NCBI RefSeq assembly: GCF_016278365.1
Contig: NZ_JADQBZ010000007.1
Location: forward strand, 124,001-188,000
Source of the DNA: Methanolobus sp.
GTDB taxonomy: Archaea > Halobacteriota > Methanosarcinia > Methanosarcinales > Methanosarcinaceae
Reading direction: 5' to 3'
DNA length: 64,000 nucleotides
This document shows, piece by piece, positions 37,188 through 46,998 of this stretch (within the stretch, counting starts at the first letter, position 1; each line of letters opens with the position of its first letter). The notes beneath the pieces were generated by a model. The model did not search any database. It was not told the DNA's origin and was given only the letters and a program-made list of their open reading frames with translations. Made by a program: the position numbers and the translations under genes.

Positions 37188-38474
37188 TCACATTTCCCTG
37201 TTATCGATGACTCTCCTGCTCTTCTTTTCACTGCGAGGCAGCGCTCCCATTGCCACACATTCCACTTCAACACTGACACCTATGAGATCCTGGAAGGCCT
37301 TGTCGAGTTTCTTTGCCTTTACCCTGCAGTTCTCGAGGTCATCCGCATGCTCGATCTCGACCCTGAAAAACATGGTGTCCCTGCCGGCATCCCTTTCAAG
37401 GATTATCTGGTACTCGCTACTCACACCTTCAACCCTGTGAATGACATCCTCTATCTGTCCGGGGTAGACATTCACACCTTTTATCTTGATGCGGTCATCG
37501 GTACGCCCCAGAAGGCGGTCTATGCGCGGGAAAGGACATCCGCATTTGCACGGCTCGGGCAATATGCGTGTGAGGTCCCTTGTCCTGTAGCGGATCAACG
37601 GGGCACCTTCTTTGGTCAGCGTGGTTATTACCAGCTCACCAAGGGTGCCATCGGGCAGGCTCTCCCCCGTGACCGGGTCAATTACCTCAAAGAGCAGGTG
37701 GTCGGACCAGTAATGAAGACCATCATGCAGCGAGCAATCCAGGGCAATACCCGGTCCGTATATCTCGGTCAGGCCGAAGATATCATAGGTATCAATCCCA
37801 AGTTCATCCTCGATGCGAGCCCGCATTTTGGGACTCCAGCGTTCGGAACCTATAATACCGACCTTCAGGTTTATTTTGTCCTTGAGGTCTCTTTTGCTGA
37901 TCTCCTCTGCAAGCAGGAGGGCATAGGAAGAGGTGCTTGCAAGTGCCGTGGACTTCAGATCAAGCATCATCTGCAACTGTTTTTCGGTATTTCCCGGACC
38001 CATGGGAACAGCCATGGCCCCCAGACGCTCCGCACCTGCCTGAAACCCGATGCCTGCAGTCCACAACCCGTATCCGGGTGTTATCTGTATCCGGTCCTGA
38101 TCTGTAAGTCCCGCCAGCCGATAGCAGCGCATCATCATATCCGCCCACACCTCCACATCATTCTTAGTGTAAGGGATAATGACCGGGCTGCCGGTGGTAC
38201 CCGAAGACGAATGTATCCTCACGATCTTCTCGTCCGGCACGGCCTGCAGACCCAGAGGATAGGCATCCCTCAGTTCTTCCTTTGTGGTAAGCGGGAGCTT
38301 TGTTATATCTTGCAGGGTGTTTATCTGGCCTATATCAATCCCTTCCCTCCGGAACTTCTCCTGATAAAAGGGACTCCCCTGCATAACTCTTTGAAGAAGA
38401 TCCTTTAACTTGACAGTTCTTTCCTCCACTGATATACCCAGGTCCCGGACATCAATTTCATGACAATTACACAT
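37188..38474 (-). CDS. Phenylacetate-CoA ligase family protein
   Basis: The 428-aa adenylate-forming enzyme has the AMP-binding motif IHSSSGTTGSPVIIPYT (~88-104), the GxTE motif as DIFGLTEIYGPG, and the C-terminal domain with YRTRDLTRI and IKGVNVYPGQIEDVI. It activates arylacetates such as phenylacetate or indoleacetate to CoA thioesters. The gene follows iorA-iorB in one operon (5-nt gap). In methanogens this set is thought to let aryl acids be reduced to aryl pyruvates for aromatic amino acid synthesis. Confidence 0.9.
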   Translation of the reverse strand: MCNCHEIDVRDLGISVEERTVKLKDLLQRVMQGSPFYQEKFRREGIDIGQINTLQDITKLPLTTKEELRDAYPLGLQAVPDEKIVRIHSSSGTTGSPVIIPYTKNDVEVWADMMMRCYRLAGLTDQDRIQITPGYGLWTAGIGFQAGAERLGAMAVPMGPGNTEKQLQMMLDLKSTALASTSSYALLLAEEISKRDLKDKINLKVGIIGSERWSPKMRARIEDELGIDTYDIFGLTEIYGPGIALDCSLHDGLHYWSDHLLFEVIDPVTGESLPDGTLGELVITTLTKEGAPLIRYRTRDLTRILPEPCKCGCPFPRIDRLLGRTDDRIKIKGVNVYPGQIEDVIHRVEGVSSEYQIILERDAGRDTMFFRVEIEHADDLENCRVKAKKLDKAFQDLIGVSVEVECVAMGALPRSEKKSRRVIDNREM

Positions 38475-38479
38475 TCATC

Positions 38480-39112
38480 TCACCTTGTCTCATTGGACGC
38501 TGCGGATTCCATACCCATTCCCTTTGTGTAAGAGATACTTTCAATGGCCATGTCAAACACGCTGCGATTAACGTCCCTGTATTTTTCCGGTATCATTTTC
38601 TCAAGCACATCCCACAGGTATTCCTGTGAGAACGGTAGCAGACCCGCACCTGCTGCAGCTGCTATCATGGCAACGTTCGCCGCCTTGTAGGTCCCTGCAT
38701 CCTTTGCAAGCCGGGTGAAATCGGCAGAGATGATATTCGGACAATTGTCATTAAGGAATCCGATGAGCCTGTCAGGGTTGTATTCCTCACTTCCTCTGCC
38801 CTGAGTAGATGGCAATATAGCGTGTCCGTTCACCACGACACTGCCGCCCTTGCGCAGATAACGAAGGTTTCTGGCGGCTTCTGCGGGTTCAAGTCCTATG
38901 ATGAGGTCGGCAGTTCCCTGCGGTATGAGCGAGCCGTACACATCATCCCCTATCCTCACATGGCTTGTAACGGAACCCTCCCTCTGGGCCATGCCTATTG
39001 TCTCAGCTGTAGCCACATGGAAACCTGCATCCATGGCCGCGGTGGCAAGCAGGCGGGAAGCCAACACAACACCCTGGCCACCCACGCCTGCAATAAGAAT
39101 ATCGAATTTCAT
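38480..39112 (-). CDS. iorB: Indolepyruvate ferredoxin oxidoreductase, beta subunit
   Basis: The ~210-aa protein starts at ATG 39112 (MKFDILIAGVGGQGVVLASR), overlapping the iorA stop as ATGA; the 52 residues added in the track are antisense to nothing useful and overlap iorA. The GVGGQGVV motif and IGLEPAEAARNLRYLRKGG are typical of the gamma-type domain of 2-oxoacid oxidoreductases. With IorA it interconverts aryl pyruvates and aryl-acetyl-CoA plus CO2 using ferredoxin. Confidence 0.93.
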   Translation of the reverse strand: MKFDILIAGVGGQGVVLASRLLATAAMDAGFHVATAETIGMAQREGSVTSHVRIGDDVYGSLIPQGTADLIIGLEPAEAARNLRYLRKGGSVVVNGHAILPSTQGRGSEEYNPDRLIGFLNDNCPNIISADFTRLAKDAGTYKAANVAMIAAAAGAGLLPFSQEYLWDVLEKMIPEKYRDVNRSVFDMAIESISYTKGMGMESAASNETR

Positions 39113-40998
39113 TGCAAGACCTCCTTCAGAATAATAGCTGCCGAGGGACATGTCTGGGCACACAGGCCACAGCCGCTGCATGTATCCTGAATCACAGGCA
39201 AGCCAGAAGTTATTGAGAATATGGCGGGACATCCCAGCTGTGAGATGCAAAGCTTGCAGCCTGTGCATTTATCTTCATCAACAATATACTGCCCTGCTCC
39301 CTTGCTTATAGCAATACATTTCTCTCTGAAAACAACAGCAGAGGGACCTTCGAATTGCATAGCTTCTGTGGCTGCATCTATGCATCCCTCAAGGCTATCT
39401 GCTCCTATTGTCCTGACCAGGCCGACACCACAGCTTTTGAGGACTTCTGCTATGTCGATTATCTTTGCAGGCGAGCCTACGGCCGTTATACCGATACCCG
39501 GATGAGGCTGATGACCTGTCATGGCAGTAGTGCGGTTGTCGAGAACCGCAATAGTGATGTCAGCATTGTTGTATACCGCACTGACGACTGCAGCTATTCC
39601 TGAGTGGAAGAAGGTCGAATCACCAATAAAGGCGACCTGCTTTGCTTTTCCATTGCTGCTGTACTCCTGTGTATGGGACAGGCCGGCGGCGATGCTGATA
39701 CCGGCACCCATGCAAAGGCAGGTGTCGACCATATTCAACGGCCTGGCATTCCCAAGTGTGTAACAGCCGATATCCCCGGAGAACACAGAGCCGATATCCT
39801 TCTGTGACCTCAGTTTGCCGGCAGCTTTCTTGAATGCATAGAACACTGTCCTGTGCATGCAACCTGCACACAGGGTGGGAGCCCTTATCGGGAGGGAAGG
39901 GACTTCTTTTAAGTTGATGGCAGGCAATGAATGGGAAAGGCCAGGAATATCCGTATTGCCTTTTTCCAGTGAGCTGTTGATGCCGTCAATGACAACATCG
40001 ACATCGTACTCCCCGCTTACCGGGAAGCAGCCGTTCTTCTTCCCATATATGTTAACATTGAGGTGATGTTTGCCAGCCAGTTGCAGGAACTGCTCTTCCA
40101 TATACGGGTCCAGCTCCTCGACAACTATCAGGTCAGTGATGCCCTTCAGGAACTCAAGAGCTGCCTTTTCAGGGAAAGGGTAAACAGTTGCTGTTTTGAA
40201 GACCGGGAACACGCCAGAAAGAGCTCTTATAGCCTCCATTGCATAGAGATAAGAGACACCCGAAGCAGCGATACCTATCCTGCTGCTTCCCTTTGATACT
40301 GAATTGAATGAGTTGTCCCCGAAGTATTCGGAGAAACGGTCCGATAATCTCAACTGAAGATCCTCCAGCAGAGGGTGCCTCTGGGCTGTCAGTTTAGGGA
40401 ATATGGCCCATCTGGTGTCTTTTACAAATCCTTCGATGTCTCTGGGAACCGGAAATATGTCCCCGATGACTACGTCCGCACATCCATGGGAAACGCGTGT
40501 GGTCGTCCTGAGTATCACGGGAGTTTCCATCTCATGCGATAATTCAAAAGCCAGCAGGGTCATATCATAGGCTTCCTGCGGCGTGGAAGGATCCAGGACG
40601 GGTATGTTTGCAAAATGGCCAAACACTCTTGTGTCCTGCTCTGTCTGGGAGGAGTGCGGACCCGGATCATCGGAAACGAGGATTACGAGCGAGCCTTTCA
40701 CTCCTATGTACGAGAGACTCATGAGAGGGTCAGAAGCTACGTTGAGACCGACCTGTTTCATTGTAACGATGGCATTAGCACCTGAGTATGCGGCTCCCAC
40801 GGCTGTTTCGAGCGCCACCTTCTCATTGGTCGCCCATTCAGCATAAATGCCGTATTCTTTTGCATGGGAGGCTATGGTCTCCATAACCTCGTTGGAAGGT
40901 GTGCCGGGGTACCCGCTGGCTATCTGTACACCGGCTTTCATCGCACCAAAAGCGATGGCTTCGTTACCCATTAATATACGTTTACTGGACAATGGCAT
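39109..40998 (-). CDS. iorA: Indolepyruvate ferredoxin oxidoreductase, alpha subunit
   Basis: The 629-aa TPP-dependent, oxygen-sensitive enzyme has an N-terminal pyrimidine-binding domain (GNEAIAFGAMKAGVQIASGYPGTPSNEVMETI) and a TPP motif GDIGCYTLG...IGDSTFFHSGIAA. Two 4Fe-4S motifs close it: CTGCKLCISQLGCP and CSGCGLCAQTCP. It is the first gene of iorA-iorB-CoA ligase, with IorB coupled by a 4-nt overlap. A TATA-like tttatattttatataatg lies upstream on the minus strand (~41100-41118). Confidence 0.95.
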   Translation of the reverse strand: MPLSSKRILMGNEAIAFGAMKAGVQIASGYPGTPSNEVMETIASHAKEYGIYAEWATNEKVALETAVGAAYSGANAIVTMKQVGLNVASDPLMSLSYIGVKGSLVILVSDDPGPHSSQTEQDTRVFGHFANIPVLDPSTPQEAYDMTLLAFELSHEMETPVILRTTTRVSHGCADVVIGDIFPVPRDIEGFVKDTRWAIFPKLTAQRHPLLEDLQLRLSDRFSEYFGDNSFNSVSKGSSRIGIAASGVSYLYAMEAIRALSGVFPVFKTATVYPFPEKAALEFLKGITDLIVVEELDPYMEEQFLQLAGKHHLNVNIYGKKNGCFPVSGEYDVDVVIDGINSSLEKGNTDIPGLSHSLPAINLKEVPSLPIRAPTLCAGCMHRTVFYAFKKAAGKLRSQKDIGSVFSGDIGCYTLGNARPLNMVDTCLCMGAGISIAAGLSHTQEYSSNGKAKQVAFIGDSTFFHSGIAAVVSAVYNNADITIAVLDNRTTAMTGHQPHPGIGITAVGSPAKIIDIAEVLKSCGVGLVRTIGADSLEGCIDAATEAMQFEGPSAVVFREKCIAISKGAGQYIVDEDKCTGCKLCISQLGCPAIFSITSGLPVIQDTCSGCGLCAQTCPSAAIILKEVLQ

Positions 40999-41287
40999 TC
41001 CTCTTGAATGGAGATGATATGAGAAAATGATATGAAAGATTCATATCCGGAACATGAAGCATTGCATGTATTTATACATTGATGCTAACGTATGAACTCA
41101 TTATATAAAATATAAATGTTTTGTCACTGCTCTTTTGTCTCTGGAAGACGGTAAAAAGCCCATCACTAAGAAAAAGAGATTGCAATCATATCTGATAACA
41201 GATGAGGAGATGATATCATCAAAATACTTTCACTCTTCCTGAATTAGATATTTATTGTTTCAAACCAAGCCTGAGTGAGGACTAGCA
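40999..41287. promoter_or_regulatory. Divergent promoter region between iorA and the SDR gene
   Basis: The ~290-bp AT-rich spacer contains a TATA-like stretch for iorA (attatataaaatataaatg, ~41100-41119, read on the minus strand) and a weaker tagatatttattg (~41246-41258) for the rightward SDR gene. Several short repeats of 'gatatga' (41017-41035) lie near the iorA start. No RNA or ORF of note. Confidence 0.35.
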
Positions 41288-42064
41288 ATGAGCCAGACTT
41301 TTAAAATAATAGAAAACGAATTTGAGGGGAAAGTTGCTATTGTAACTGGAACCGGAACCGGAATTGGTGAGTCTATTGCCGAGAGGCTTTACGCAGGAGG
41401 CGCTTCAGTTGCGCTTATTAGCCGTCATGTTAAGCCGCTTAATGAGATTTGTAAGAGAATTGATCCTTCGGGGAAGCGCACTTTTCCAATAGAAGTTGAT
41501 GTTCGCGATCCACAACACATCCAGATAGCAATACAATCGATCATCAGAAGATTCGGAAAGATTGATATTGCCGTTAACAACGCTGGAATAACAGGACCTG
41601 CAAACACTCATGTTCAAGATACTGATATAGAAATATGGCGAGATGTAATAGAAACCGATCTCAATGGCGTTTTCTATTGCATGAAATACGAAATACCAGC
41701 GATGCTTGAAAATAGGTCTGGCGCTATCGTTAACATGTCATCTGCCAATGGACTTGTTGGCCTGGCAGGCATGGCAGCTTATACAGCCGCAAAGCACGGT
41801 ATAATAGGGCTAACTCGGTCTGCAGCTCTGGAATTAGCAGAGTCCAATATTCGAGTATGTGCAGTTGCTCCTGGTTATGTTGCGACTCCCAGGATCATGG
41901 ATTCCGGAAAGGAAGCTACGGATTACATGGCAGCTGCGCATCCCATGAAACGCCTCGCTGCAAGAGAAGAAGTAGCCGACTTAGTAGCCTATTTACTGAG
42001 CGAGCGTGCCGCATTCATAACAGGCAGTGTTCATTGCATAGATGGAGGCTACACAGCCCAGTAG
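41288..42064 (+). CDS. Short-chain dehydrogenase/reductase
   Basis: The 258-aa classical SDR has the cofactor motif TGTGTGIGESIAERL (~20-34), the structural NNAGITGPANT and the active-site YTAAKHGIIGLTRSAALELA (YxxxK). GSVHCIDGGYTAQ ends the chain as in 3-oxoacyl-ACP reductase/glucose dehydrogenase types. The region after the TGxxxGIG motif has no clear Arg or Asp rule for NADP versus NAD. Its substrate is unknown; it converges on the formate dehydrogenase operon. Confidence 0.88.
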   Translation: MSQTFKIIENEFEGKVAIVTGTGTGIGESIAERLYAGGASVALISRHVKPLNEICKRIDPSGKRTFPIEVDVRDPQHIQIAIQSIIRRFGKIDIAVNNAGITGPANTHVQDTDIEIWRDVIETDLNGVFYCMKYEIPAMLENRSGAIVNMSSANGLVGLAGMAAYTAAKHGIIGLTRSAALELAESNIRVCAVAPGYVATPRIMDSGKEATDYMAAAHPMKRLAAREEVADLVAYLLSERAAFITGSVHCIDGGYTAQ

Positions 42065-42090
42065 TGGAAATGGACATAATACATCAGCGA

Positions 42091-44844
42091 TTATTTCAAT
42101 TCTGGCTGTTTGTATTTTCCCCTGCTTTTCCTTATACGTGCAGCCACCACTTTATATTCTGGACACATGGTATCATTGTCGCAAACATCAGATGTCAGAT
42201 AATTGACCATGCTTTCGGGGAAGTGGAAAGTGGTGCTTAATATTCCTTTTTTGACCGCAGTTGAGATACGGGCTCTGATATCTGTTTTCCCGCGTGGTGA
42301 TTCTACACAGGTCATGTCTCCGTTATTGAGTGAATGTTCTTTGGCATCATCGGGGTGTATCAGAAGCACATCTTCAGTGATAAGTTGTTCATTGGGCGTA
42401 CGACGGGTCATTGCCCCACTGTTGTAGTGTTCCAGACCGCGGTTGGTTGTAAGAATAAAGGGATAATCCTTGCTGTGTTGCTGCAGCTCCACAGATTCCT
42501 TATAGGTCTGTTTGTAAAATGCTCCCTTACCTCGTTTGAACGTTTCTGTGTGCAATATAGGAGTATCAATGCCACCATCATCCACAGGCCACTGCAATCC
42601 GGTCTTGCCCAGGTTTTCCCAGGTAATGCCTTTAAAGAAAGGAACAATTTGAACAATTTCATTTAAAATGCCCTGTGCCGAGTAATCGGGTTGCGGATAC
42701 CCCATGCGCTGCATGACCTCCGTGATTATCTGTCCGTCGGTTTTTGTGCCGGGTAAGGGTTCAATTACCCTGTTCACACGTTGCACACGGCGCTCTCCGT
42801 TGGTGAATGTACCTTCCTTCTCCAAAAACGAAACAGCAGGTAATATCACGGTGGCAAGCCTGGAAGTTTCGGTCATGAACAATTCCTGAACTACCAGAAG
42901 ATCCAGTTTGCTTAATGCTTTTACAACCATCCGGTTATTCGGATCCGTTTGCACTACATTCTCCCCAACTATCCACATAGCTTTCAGTTTATCCTGTAGC
43001 GCAGCTTCGTACATTTCCGGGATTTTATAACCAATATGCTGAGGTAATCTGGCACCGTAAAAGTTCTCATACAGGGCATGCACCTCATTGTTGGTCACAT
43101 CTAAATAACCGGCACCCTGATTTGGCTGACAGCCCATATCAGCTGCGCCCTGCACATTATTCTGTCCGCGCAATGGATTGACACCCACACCAGGACGGCC
43201 TATATTGCCGGTCATCATTGCCAAATTGGCAATCATCATAACCGTTGAAGTTCCCTGTGAATTTTCGGTTGCTCCCAGCCCATGGAACGACATTGCATTT
43301 TCCGCAGAAGCATAAGCAATTGCTGCTTCACGCACCTGATTGCGATCCACGCCTGTTATGCTCTCCAGTTCATCAATATTCTGCGAGAGGACATGTTGTT
43401 TAAAAACTTTAAATCCTTCGGTGCGTTGTTCTATAAACTGAACATCCACTAAATTCTCTTTGATGATATAATAAAAGAAAATATTCATCAAAGCTATATT
43501 GGTACCGGGTTTCAGTTGCAGGTGATGATGTGCATAACGGGCCAGTTCGGTCTTGCGGGGATCGATCACTATCAGTGTCGTATCCTTCATAGCGGCCTGT
43601 CTGATCTTTGCACCTGTAACCGGATGTGCATCGGTGGGATTGGCTCCGAACACCAATATGCAATCGGTGTATTTGATATCTTCAATTGAATTGGTGGCGG
43701 CACCGGTGCCAAAGGTGCGTTGCATCCCTAAGGCAGTGGGAGCGTGGCACACACGGGCACAATTATCAATATTGTTCGTGCCGACCACTGCACGCATGAA
43801 CTTTTGCATCAGGTAGTTCTCTTCGTTGGGACAACGCGCTGATGAAATACCAGCGATATGATCAGGGCCATTTTCTTTGATTATCCGGTTCAATTCAGAG
43901 ACAATAAGATCATAGGCTTCATCCCAGGTGGCTTCAACAAATGCACCATCCTTTTTGATCAATGGTGTTCTGATACGATCGGGATGATCATAAAATGAAA
44001 ATGCATATCGTCCTTTCAGACACAGATGACCGGGATTGACCTTGCTGTCCCACGGAGCCTCTATCGATCTTACTTTTCCATCTTTGACAGATACCTCTAA
44101 ATTACACCCTGCACCGCAATAAGTGCAAACGGTCCGGACCTTTTTATCTGCAACAATGGATTTGGATTCATATACATCCGATATCGCAGAAGTAGGACAT
44201 GCCTGCGCACAGGCTCCGCAACTTACGCAGGAGGATTCCATAAAAGATGTATCCATGCCTTTTACAATTCTGCTTTCAAATCCCCTACCGGCCATGCTTA
44301 GCACAAACATTCCCTGGACCTCGTCACAAGCTCTTACACAACGTGAGCAATTGATGCATTTAGACATATCCGAGGTCATGTAAGGATGGCTCAGGTCCCT
44401 GGTTCTGTTCAGATGATCCTTACCGGCCGGATATCGTACATCTCTCACACCCACACGTGCAGCTACTTCCTGCAGTTCGCAATTGTTGTTCACCTCACAG
44501 ATCAGACAATCCAGTGGGTGGTCGGTAAGCACTAATTCGATAATATTCTTACGTAATTTCAGAATGCGTTCTGATGAAGGATAGATGTGCATCCCTTCTG
44601 CAACCGGTGTATGACACGAAGCCACTACTTTAACGGGACCATCCTGCTCTAATGCAACATCCACACTGCACACTCTGCATGCACCAAAGGGTTTCAAATG
44701 GGGTGCATCACATAAGGTTGGGATCAGTTTATCGCCATGTGAACGTTTCACAAATTGCAATATACTTTCGCCTTCCAGAATGGCGTGTGGTTGATCATTG
44801 ATATATGCTAGTTTGTTCATGTGCGTCGAAAAAGGTTTATTCAA
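42091..44844 (-). CDS. Formate dehydrogenase alpha subunit, NAD-linked type with NuoG-like N-terminus
   Basis: The 917-aa molybdo/tungsto-enzyme oxidises formate to CO2. The N-terminal [2Fe-2S] Cys are 45, 56, 59 and 77; HxxxCxxC...C (109-122) and two ferredoxin clusters (C163-C173, C206-C216) follow. Then comes CTYCGAGC (240-247) and the bis-MGD domain. The metal ligand is Cys366 in NCARVCHAPT (the selenocysteine position of E. coli FdhF). TTG 44844 overlaps the upstream stop by 8 nt; ATG 44820 is an equal alternative. The NuoEF-like partner precedes it. This architecture is typical of bacterial NAD-dependent enzymes, not the F420-type of methanogens. Confidence 0.9.
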   Translation of the reverse strand: MNKPFSTHMNKLAYINDQPHAILEGESILQFVKRSHGDKLIPTLCDAPHLKPFGACRVCSVDVALEQDGPVKVVASCHTPVAEGMHIYPSSERILKLRKNIIELVLTDHPLDCLICEVNNNCELQEVAARVGVRDVRYPAGKDHLNRTRDLSHPYMTSDMSKCINCSRCVRACDEVQGMFVLSMAGRGFESRIVKGMDTSFMESSCVSCGACAQACPTSAISDVYESKSIVADKKVRTVCTYCGAGCNLEVSVKDGKVRSIEAPWDSKVNPGHLCLKGRYAFSFYDHPDRIRTPLIKKDGAFVEATWDEAYDLIVSELNRIIKENGPDHIAGISSARCPNEENYLMQKFMRAVVGTNNIDNCARVCHAPTALGMQRTFGTGAATNSIEDIKYTDCILVFGANPTDAHPVTGAKIRQAAMKDTTLIVIDPRKTELARYAHHHLQLKPGTNIALMNIFFYYIIKENLVDVQFIEQRTEGFKVFKQHVLSQNIDELESITGVDRNQVREAAIAYASAENAMSFHGLGATENSQGTSTVMMIANLAMMTGNIGRPGVGVNPLRGQNNVQGAADMGCQPNQGAGYLDVTNNEVHALYENFYGARLPQHIGYKIPEMYEAALQDKLKAMWIVGENVVQTDPNNRMVVKALSKLDLLVVQELFMTETSRLATVILPAVSFLEKEGTFTNGERRVQRVNRVIEPLPGTKTDGQIITEVMQRMGYPQPDYSAQGILNEIVQIVPFFKGITWENLGKTGLQWPVDDGGIDTPILHTETFKRGKGAFYKQTYKESVELQQHSKDYPFILTTNRGLEHYNSGAMTRRTPNEQLITEDVLLIHPDDAKEHSLNNGDMTCVESPRGKTDIRARISTAVKKGILSTTFHFPESMVNYLTSDVCDNDTMCPEYKVVAARIRKSRGKYKQPELK

Positions 44845-46486
44845 AATAATCTTCTAATTCCCTGTCAAAATACTGCAGCGCATTTTTAACAGGTAAGGGT
44901 AACCCGCTTCCAAGGGCGCAAAGGGAACCCTGTTGCATAGTGTCAAGTAGGTCGCTGAATAATTGCCGGTCTATTTTGTAATTGCTTTGGGTTGCTTTTT
45001 GCAGCAACTCAAAACCACGTGTGGAGCCTAATCTGCAGGGGAAGCATTTTCCACAGCTTTCATGAGCCGTGAATTTAAACAGGTGTTTTATGTATTCGAT
45101 CATCGGGAAGCTTTCGGGAATGCATACAATGGAAGCATGCCCCAGTAAAAAGCCATTTTCAGCAAAGGATTCAAATGAGATATGTAAGGAGTTGACCTTG
45201 GATACCGGAACCAGACCACCTAATGGCCCCCCAATGTGCAAAGCTTTTACATTGCTCTTGAAACCACCGCCTAATTGTTCAATTACAGTTTTAAGCGGGG
45301 TGCCCATTTCAACTTCATAAATACCAGGTCTTTTAAAGAAACTATCCAGCGAAACCAATTTGGTGCCTTTGGATCTTGAAGTGCCGATCTGATTAAAACA
45401 ATCACCGCCCTGCTCAAGAATAAATGGAACATTGGCAAATGTTTCAACACTGTTCACCAATGTAGGCATGTTGGACAGACCCTGTTGAGCCGGAAAAGGT
45501 GGCCGAACACGTACTTCTGGGCGTTGTCCTTCTATGGATGAAAGTAATGCCGTTTCTTCACCACAGATGTAAGCGCCTTGAGCTTTGATCAGTTTAAACA
45601 CAAACGAGAAACCCGAATTGAGAATATTAGTTCCCAGTAAATTCAAATCTTCCAGTTTTCGGATACTTTGCTCGATAATCATCTGTGATCCTGGATATTC
45701 TGCTCTGACATAGACTACACCAGTATTCGAGCCACTTACGTAGCCCGCTATCAGCATGCCTAATAAGACCCTGAAAGGCTGTTGTTCCAGCAAATGCCGA
45801 TCAGAGTAAGCTCCGGGGTCACCCTCGTCGGCATTGCAAACAATGAATTTATGTTTGCCTTCAGCTTCTTTAATAACTTCCAGTTTGATCCCCATCGGGA
45901 AACCGGCTCCACCACGCCCTGCTAATTGTGCTTTCTTGACCTCGTCCAGAACCTCATCAGGCATTAGCGTAAATAAGTGATGTAAACGATTGGCAAATGC
46001 TTCAGCGGTTAATGCGGGTTTCATTAAGATGGACTTTCCTAGTGCCTGAGCTATGTATGTCTCTTGTGTAATGACTTTTGATCTGATTACTGAAGCAATA
46101 TCATTAATATCCTTACCTGAATAGTTCTGTCCACTATAATGGAATGCATTATTCTCATGGCACCTGCCCAGACAGGTCATTTCACCAATCTGTTCTTCTT
46201 TCAGGTGTTTTTTCAATTCACTTTTTACCCGCGATTGTGTGCCGGCACATAAGCAAGCGCTTCCGTTGCATACATATGCTTTTTTGCCTTTGTTCTGAGG
46301 TTGAAGAAATTCATAAAATGAGAATGTACTATAGATGGCGGCTTCACCCATCAAATTGTCTTTGGCAATTTGTTGCATTTCCTGAATCTCAGGCGTGCCG
46401 CTTGCTTGCGCTAACAAACCTAGTTTTTCAAACAGGTTTTCATGTAAACCTTTGCGACCGGATAAACAACTTAAATTTTCTGACAT
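44837..46486 (-). CDS. Formate dehydrogenase beta subunit, NuoE-NuoF fusion (NADH/FMN module)
   Basis: The 549-aa protein has an N-terminal thioredoxin-like [2Fe-2S] NuoE part (~1-135; VCNGSACLCAGT and CLGRCHEN supply the Cys). The NuoF part follows, with GRGGAGFPMGIKLEVI (NAD), CNADEGDPGAYSDR (FMN), GAYICGEETALLSSIEG and the 4Fe-4S motif ESCGKCFPCRLGSTRG near the C-terminus. It would pass electrons from FdhA to NAD(P)+. Both fdh genes are translationally coupled, with base use leaner in GC than the neighbouring ior genes, fitting acquisition from bacteria. Confidence 0.9.
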   Translation of the reverse strand: MSENLSCLSGRKGLHENLFEKLGLLAQASGTPEIQEMQQIAKDNLMGEAAIYSTFSFYEFLQPQNKGKKAYVCNGSACLCAGTQSRVKSELKKHLKEEQIGEMTCLGRCHENNAFHYSGQNYSGKDINDIASVIRSKVITQETYIAQALGKSILMKPALTAEAFANRLHHLFTLMPDEVLDEVKKAQLAGRGGAGFPMGIKLEVIKEAEGKHKFIVCNADEGDPGAYSDRHLLEQQPFRVLLGMLIAGYVSGSNTGVVYVRAEYPGSQMIIEQSIRKLEDLNLLGTNILNSGFSFVFKLIKAQGAYICGEETALLSSIEGQRPEVRVRPPFPAQQGLSNMPTLVNSVETFANVPFILEQGGDCFNQIGTSRSKGTKLVSLDSFFKRPGIYEVEMGTPLKTVIEQLGGGFKSNVKALHIGGPLGGLVPVSKVNSLHISFESFAENGFLLGHASIVCIPESFPMIEYIKHLFKFTAHESCGKCFPCRLGSTRGFELLQKATQSNYKIDRQLFSDLLDTMQQGSLCALGSGLPLPVKNALQYFDRELEDYFE

Positions 46487-46640
46487 CAGATTTTTGGGTC
46501 CTTTTATTGTTGGTTTTCATGATCCAATCATTTCTTCTACAAAGTTTCAGGTTTGTAATAGCCCATTTCGAATAAGTACATCTAATTTTCCTTTTAGTTG
46601 GTGTTGTGCTGAAGAACCTTTCTTTTATATTCATAAATTA

Positions 46641-46856
46641 TTATTTATATTTTTCTATTAAAACTGCATTACTAAGTGAGACACGAATGTTGTATGCATC
46701 TCGTTTACATTCACCACCTCTAAGCCAGAAAGCATCAATAAAATAGTTGCTATCAACAATTCTATAAGATCTAGGACTGAAAATGAGTGCTTTACCCAAA
46801 ACTCCAATGGGATTTAATGTTTTAACATGGCCTATCAGAGATAAATAAAAACATTT
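46641..46856 (-). pseudogene. Start-less open frame upstream of the fdh operon, possible gene relic
   Basis: A 71-codon minus-strand frame with no start codon reads LIGHVKTLNPIGVLGKALIF and later DSNYFIDAFWLRGGECKRDA, ending at TAA (46641-46643). Its length and non-repetitive composition in this AT-rich spacer suggest the C-terminal end of a lost gene. I do not recognise the family, and chance is a real alternative. It was not in the ORF track. Confidence 0.3.
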
Positions 46857-46923
46857 TTAAACTTAAATGTGCTTTCATGTACATTTTAGTACATAATAAT
46901 TCATCACAATAGGAGAATATCAT

Positions 46924-46998
46924 TTGATATTGATAGATAGCCACAAAAACGAAGTCATTGTAAAACACGAAGGCATTGAGAAGGAGAGGGATTCATAA
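46924..46998 (+). CDS. Possible 24-aa ORF coupled to the symporter micro-ORF
   Basis: TTG at 46924 has AGGAG 8 nt upstream (46911-46915) and opens a 24-codon frame (MILIDSHKNEVIVKHEGIEKERDS). Its TAA overlaps the ATG of the next micro-ORF as TAATG. The peptide is hydrophilic. The ribosome-binding site plus stop/start overlap argue for translation; the peptide itself may serve only to deliver ribosomes. No homologue is known to me. Confidence 0.4.
   Translation: MILIDSHKNEVIVKHEGIEKERDS

Noticed and set aside
37131-38408. 425-aa plus-strand ORF
   Set aside because: It is antisense to the well-supported phenylacetate-CoA ligase gene and has Cys/His/Arg-rich shadow composition with no motif.
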